Below are positions 17,278 through 21,405 of a DNA stretch of 21,405 bases, one piece after another. The position numbers were made by a program, and so were the translations under genes. Under the pieces are notes generated by a model that had not been told where the DNA came from, did not search any database, and saw nothing but the letters and a program-made list of their open reading frames with translations. Location of the stretch: contig JAUVBI010000018.1 of assembly GCA_030591305.1 (NCBI GenBank), positions 1 to 21,405 on the forward strand, in the 5' to 3' direction. The DNA is from Pseudomonadota bacterium. Lineage in GTDB: Bacteria; Pseudomonadota; Gammaproteobacteria; Pseudomonadales; Halieaceae. Every line of letters begins with the position of its first letter. Position 1 is the first letter of the stretch.

Positions 17278-17909
17278 GTTCCGATGTTGAATTCAATTCG
17301 CACCAACTTGATTCCCTGCAGCAAAAATACAGCGGCAAGCTGGCTGGCGTAGATGAGGTGGGTAGAGGCCCCCTGGCGGGCGATGTTGTGGCTGCCGCTG
17401 TTGTGCTCGACCCCGCGTGTCCCATACCGGGCCTGCGCGATTCAAAAAAACTGAGCGCAAAACGCAGAGAGGAGTTGGCTGTACTTATCAAGGAGCGTGC
17501 CCTGTGTTGGAGTGTGGGCCGGTCATCTGTGGCCGAGATTGATACCTTCAATATACTACAGGCCAGTCTTCTGGCCATGCACAGGGCGGTGGATGCTCTG
17601 GCCTCCCGGCCCGCTTTTGTTTTGGTAGATGGGAATCGCCTGCCCCCGTGGGATTATGCCGCCCAGGCGGTGGTAAAAGGAGATGACCGGGTGGCGGCAA
17701 TTGCGGCTGCCTCTATACTGGCCAAGGTACAGAGGGACAGTGAGCTGGTATTACTGGAGTCCCAGTACCCGGGCTACGGTTTTGCACAACATAAAGGCTA
17801 TCCCACAGCTGCGCATTTACTGGCTCTGCGGCAACTTGGGGTCACTCCGGTGCACCGCCGCAGCTTCGCGCCTGTAAAAAATCTGTTAGCCGGAGCCCTG
17901 GCAGAGTAA
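17274..17909 (+). CDS. rnhB: Ribonuclease HII
   Basis: RNase HII nicks RNA-DNA hybrids and starts the removal of single misincorporated ribonucleotides. The product has 211 residues (E. coli 198). The catalytic acids are D27 and E28 in [13 protein letters not shown]119 in LVDGN and D137 or D138 in KGDDRV. The C-terminal HKGYPTAAH and HRRSFAPVK motifs are intact. The ATG overlaps the lpxB stop in an ATGA, and dnaE starts 29 bases downstream, as in many Gammaproteobacteria. Confidence 0.96.
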   Translation: MSSDVEFNSHQLDSLQQKYSGKLAGVDEVGRGPLAGDVVAAAVVLDPACPIPGLRDSKKLSAKRREELAVLIKERALCWSVGRSSVAEIDTFNILQASLLAMHRAVDALASRPAFVLVDGNRLPPWDYAAQAVVKGDDRVAAIAAASILAKVQRDSELVLLESQYPGYGFAQHKGYPTAAHLLALRQLGVTPVHRRSFAPVKNLLAGALAE

Positions 17910-17938
17910 ACTGGATTCCAACCTGGAAGCTCCTGAAT

Positions 17939-20900
17939 ATGCCTGAATTTGTACACCTTCGACTGCACACTGAATATTCACTGAGTGACGGGCTGGTCAG
18001 AGTTAAGCCGCTGGTTGACCGGGTGGCAGAGCTTGGCATGTCTGCTGTGGCGGTTACCGATCGCAGCAATTTTTATGGTCTGGTAAAAACATACAAGAAG
18101 GCCTTTGCCGCTGGTGTTAAGCCCATTTTTGGCGTCGATTTGATGGTGATGGACGCTTCCGAGCCAGAGCACGCTTATCCCATTTGCCTACTCGCCATGA
18201 ATGAACAGGGCTATGGAAATCTTACAGTCATTATTACCCAGGCCTATGTTGACGGGCAGTATCTGGGTCTTCCCTATGTGGACAAGGCCTGGCTGAAAAA
18301 CCACAGTGGCGGAATCATTGCGCTTTCCACCGGTGTCATGGGAGATGTGGGGCAGGCCCTGCTGGCAAACAAGATGGACCTGGCCCGGGCGCGAGCCCAA
18401 TTCTGGATGGCGCTGTACCCCGGGCGCTATTACCTTGAGCTTCATCGCACCGGCCGAGAGGGGGATGAGGCGCATTTGCATGCGGCGGTGTCTCTGGCAG
18501 CTCAGTTGCACTGCCCGGTGGTGGCTACTAACGATGTACGGTTTCTCGATTCCTCTGAGTTTGAAGCGCACGAGGCCAGAGTTTCAATCAGCGAGGGCAG
18601 GGCTCTGGATGATCCCCGCCGGGTACGTGCGTACACCGAGCAACAATATTTGCGCTCTGCACAGGAAATGGCTGAGCTTTTTGAAGATATCCCCGAGGCG
18701 CTGGCCAACACCGTAGAGATCGCCCGCCGTTGCAGTATTACCCTGGAGCTGGGCAAACCCTATTTGCCCGATTACCCCGTCCCCCAGGACATGACTATTG
18801 ACGATTTTTTACGGGAGCTGTCACACAAGGGCCTGGACGAGCGTCTGGAAGACATACTCGATAGCGACAGTGCCGATTACCAACAGTCAGTGAAAACCTA
18901 TCGGGACAGACTGGACTTTGAGCTGAACGTCATTATCCAGATGGGGTTCCCCGGTTACTTTCTCATTGTGATGGACTTTATAGGCTGGGCCAAGAAGGAG
19001 CTTATTCCCGTGGGCCCGGGCAGGGGTTCTGGTGCCGGTTCCCTGGTGGCGTATGCTCTGCTGATTACCGATATCGACCCTCTGGAATACGATTTGCTGT
19101 TCGAGCGCTTCTTGAACCCGGAACGGGTCTCCATGCCGGATTTCGATGTTGATTTCTGCATGGAAAAACGTGACAGGGTGATTGAGTATGTGGCGGACAC
19201 CTACGGTCGCGAAGCGGTGTCGCAGATCATTACCTTCGGCACCATGGCGGCAAAGGCGGTGATTCGGGACGTGGCCAGGGCGCAGGGTAAATCTTATGGC
19301 CTGGCGGACAAGCTGTCCAAGATGATTCCCTTTGAGGTGGGTATTACCCTGGGAAAAGCCCTGGAGCAGGAAGAGCCTCTGCAGGAGTTTCTCAGGGAAG
19401 ACAGTCAGGCCCAGGAAATCTGGGATATGGCGCTGCAGTTGGAAGGCATTACCCGCAACGTGGGTAAGCACGCCGGGGGGGTGGTGATCGCACCGTCCAA
19501 ACTGACCGACTTTTCCCCCCTGTACTGTGACGAGGCCGGCGGTGGTCTGGTTACCCAGTACGATAAAAAAGACGTGGAAGAAGTGGGCCTGGTGAAGTTT
19601 GATTTCCTGGGCTTGCGCACGCTGACTATTATCGACTGGGCAGTGAAAACGATTAACGCCAGGCGTGAGGAGTGCGCTGAGCAAACGCTGGACATAAGCC
19701 AGATTCCATTGGATGACCAGGCCACTTTCAAGACGTTACAAGCGGCCCGGACAACGGCGGTATTCCAGCTGGAATCGCGTGGCATGAAGGACCTGATAAA
19801 ACGCCTGCAGCCCGACTGTTTTGAAGACATCATCGCACTGGTGGCCCTGTTTCGCCCTGGGCCTTTGCAGTCTGGCATGGTTGATAACTTCATCAATCGC
19901 AAACACGGCCGGGAGGCGGTGTCATATCCCGATAAACAGTACCAGCACGAGTTGCTACAGCCGGTTCTTGAGCCCACCTACGGCATTATTTTATATCAGG
20001 AACAGGTGATGCAAATTGCCCAGGTGCTGGCGGGATATACCCTGGGTGGAGCCGACATGCTGCGTCGTGCCATGGGCTATAAAGATGCCGCCCAAATGGC
20101 CAAGCAGCGGGAGATATTCGAAACGGGTGCCAGGGATAACGGCATCGAAGCCGATTTGGCGATGAAGATATTTGACCTGGTAGAGAAGTTTGCCGGTTAC
20201 GGTTTCAATAAATCACACTCCGCAGCCTACGCCCTGGTGTCTTACCAGACCGCCTGGCTGAAGACGCATTACTCTGCGCCGTTTATGGCCGCCGTGATGA
20301 GCTCCGAAATGCAGAATACCGATAAGATTGTGGTGTTTGTGGAAGAGTGTCGCGACATGGAGCTGTCCCTTAAGCTGCCCGATGTTAACGAGGGGCAGTA
20401 TATGTTCACGGTTAATGAGCGCGACCAGATCATCTACGGCCTGGGGGCTATCAAGGGCCTGGGCGAGGGCCCCATTGGGAATATTGAGCGCGCGCGCCAT
20501 GAGGGTGGAGTTTTTGTCGACCTGTTTGATTTTTGTGAGCGCACCGATCCGCACAAGGTAAATCGCCGTGCCATAGACGCGCTTATACGCTCTGGTGCAC
20601 TGGATTCCTTATGCAGCAGTGCTCAGGGTGAATTGGCTGACGAAGACAACAGGAGCCAGTATCGTTGCATCCTGATGGCCAGTGTCGAGGATGCGCTGAA
20701 AGCGGCAGAACAGAGTGCCAACAATCGTGACAGCGGTATTGAAGATTTATTTGGCGAAGTGGTGCCCAGCGGCAACAATGTCTCTGTGGATGATATCTAC
20801 GCCGACTATCGACAGGCCAGATTCTGGTCTGAAAAAGAGCGACTGGGCGGTGAAAAAGATACCCTGGGCCTGTATATCAGCGGCCATCCTATTGACGAAT

Positions 20901-21405
20901 ACGAAGTGGAGATACGCAAGTTTGCCCCTACACGAATAGCTGATGTGCGTGGTGATAAATCCGGCACCCAGTGTCTGGCAGGCCTGATTGTCGCCACCCG
21001 CACGATGAAAACCAAGCGTGGTGACACCATGGCGATTATCCAGATCGATGATCGAAGTGCCAGGATAGAAGTCACCGTTTATGCCGAGGCCTATAATGAA
21101 CATCGTGAGCTACTGGTGAAAGACAGTATTGTTATTGTCGAGGGCACCATTGCTCACGATGACTATTCAGGCCAGCTCGCGATGCGGGCGAAGCGAGTCT
21201 CCACGGTGCAGCAAGCGCGGCAACAGCACGCCTCTGAATTGCAGATTGAAGTGCGCCAGGACATGGTCAACCCACAATTTACCGAACAGTTGGCCAGCGC
21301 CCTGGCTGGCGCAAAGGGAGGCGAATGCCCGGTCTCATTACTGTACCGACAGAATGCTAACCAGGTAGTCATCCGCCTGGGTACCGACTGGCAAGTGGTG
21401 CCCAG
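17939..21405 (+). CDS. dnaE: DNA polymerase III alpha subunit, 3' end outside the window
   Basis: DnaE is the replicative polymerase subunit. 1155 residues are present against 1160 in E. coli, so little is missing. The catalytic aspartates fall at the E. coli numbers: D401 and D403 (PDFDVDF) and D555 (KFDFLGLRT). The N-terminal PHP domain has HLRLHTEYS and TDRSN in place of the metal-binding HxH and TDH forms, so it looks inactive, as in E. coli. An OB fold follows the fingers region at about 1020-1090. The clamp-binding motif near 934-938 reads IEDLF. The ATG at 17939 has a weak GGAAG 9 bases upstream. Confidence 0.97.
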   Translation, partial: MPEFVHLRLHTEYSLSDGLVRVKPLVDRVAELGMSAVAVTDRSNFYGLVKTYKKAFAAGVKPIFGVDLMVMDASEPEHAYPICLLAMNEQGYGNLTVIITQAYVDGQYLGLPYVDKAWLKNHSGGIIALSTGVMGDVGQALLANKMDLARARAQFWMALYPGRYYLELHRTGREGDEAHLHAAVSLAAQLHCPVVATNDVRFLDSSEFEAHEARVSISEGRALDDPRRVRAYTEQQYLRSAQEMAELFEDIPEALANTVEIARRCSITLELGKPYLPDYPVPQDMTIDDFLRELSHKGLDERLEDILDSDSADYQQSVKTYRDRLDFELNVIIQMGFPGYFLIVMDFIGWAKKELIPVGPGRGSGAGSLVAYALLITDIDPLEYDLLFERFLNPERVSMPDFDVDFCMEKRDRVIEYVADTYGREAVSQIITFGTMAAKAVIRDVARAQGKSYGLADKLSKMIPFEVGITLGKALEQEEPLQEFLREDSQAQEIWDMALQLEGITRNVGKHAGGVVIAPSKLTDFSPLYCDEAGGGLVTQYDKKDVEEVGLVKFDFLGLRTLTIIDWAVKTINARREECAEQTLDISQIPLDDQATFKTLQAARTTAVFQLESRGMKDLIKRLQPDCFEDIIALVALFRPGPLQSGMVDNFINRKHGREAVSYPDKQYQHELLQPVLEPTYGIILYQEQVMQIAQVLAGYTLGGADMLRRAMGYKDAAQMAKQREIFETGARDNGIEADLAMKIFDLVEKFAGYGFNKSHSAAYALVSYQTAWLKTHYSAPFMAAVMSSEMQNTDKIVVFVEECRDMELSLKLPDVNEGQYMFTVNERDQIIYGLGAIKGLGEGPIGNIERARHEGGVFVDLFDFCERTDPHKVNRRAIDALIRSGALDSLCSSAQGELADEDNRSQYRCILMASVEDALKAAEQSANNRDSGIEDLFGEVVPSGNNVSVDDIYADYRQARFWSEKERLGGEKDTLGLYISGHPIDEYEVEIRKFAPTRIADVRGDKSGTQCLAGLIVATRTMKTKRGDTMAIIQIDDRSARIEVTVYAEAYNEHRELLVKDSIVIVEGTIAHDDYSGQLAMRAKRVSTVQQARQQHASELQIEVRQDMVNPQFTEQLASALAGAKGGECPVSLLYRQNANQVVIRLGTDWQVVP

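Noticed and set aside
18887..19684. Minus-strand open frame of 265 codons inside dnaE
   Set aside because: It is antisense to the catalytic core of DnaE, whose key residues are intact. The translation is histidine-rich, as is common for shadow frames.

Overview
The window is an ordinary stretch of chromosomal core genes from a gammaproteobacterium. Eighteen protein genes are visible. Sixteen are complete, and two are cut by the window edges (glnD at the left, dnaE at the right). The gene order is glnD-map on the minus strand, then rpsB-tsf-pyrH-frr-uppS-cdsA-dxr-rseP-bamA-skp-lpxD-fabZ-lpxA-lpxB-rnhB-dnaE on the plus strand. The placement of uppS and cdsA before dxr is the order I know from Pseudomonas; in Escherichia coli dxr lies directly after frr. 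Together with the moderate GC content by eye, this suggests the Pseudomonadales/Cellvibrionales side of the Gammaproteobacteria, probably environmental or marine. The species cannot be named from this alone. I see no tRNA, rRNA, insertion sequence, integrase, phage gene or CRISPR array.

Region 1 (1-2776, minus strand): map (methionine aminopeptidase), followed 8 bases later by glnD (PII uridylyltransferase/uridylyl-removing enzyme). Region 2 (2777-3132): a divergent intergenic region holding the rpsB promoter and a structured rpsB leader resembling the S2 autoregulatory leader. Region 3 (3133-4996): rpsB and tsf, with a terminator-like hairpin between them and a strong terminator after tsf. 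Region 4 (5000-10552): pyrH, frr, uppS, cdsA, dxr and rseP, packed with very short gaps or overlaps. Region 5 (10635-17909): envelope genes for outer-membrane protein assembly (bamA, skp) and lipid A synthesis (lpxD, fabZ, lpxA, lpxB), ending with rnhB. Region 6 (17939-end): dnaE, lacking only its last codons.

The genes work together on translation (S2, EF-Ts, RRF, methionine removal), UMP phosphorylation, isoprenoid precursors leading to undecaprenyl phosphate (dxr, uppS), CDP-diacylglycerol for phospholipids (cdsA), envelope-stress proteolysis and outer-membrane protein insertion (rseP, bamA, skp), and the first steps of lipid A (lpxA, lpxD, lpxB), with fabZ in fatty acid elongation.

I did not find a new biological system. 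The points worth a second look are regulatory or sequence-level: the rpsB leader and the rpsB-tsf intergenic hairpins, an in-gene tandem duplication in the S2 tail, a perfect 10-bp inverted repeat inside bamA, a methionine at the acyl-chain ruler position of LpxA, a DnaE with a degenerate PHP site and an altered clamp-binding motif, and non-ATG start codons in half of the genes.
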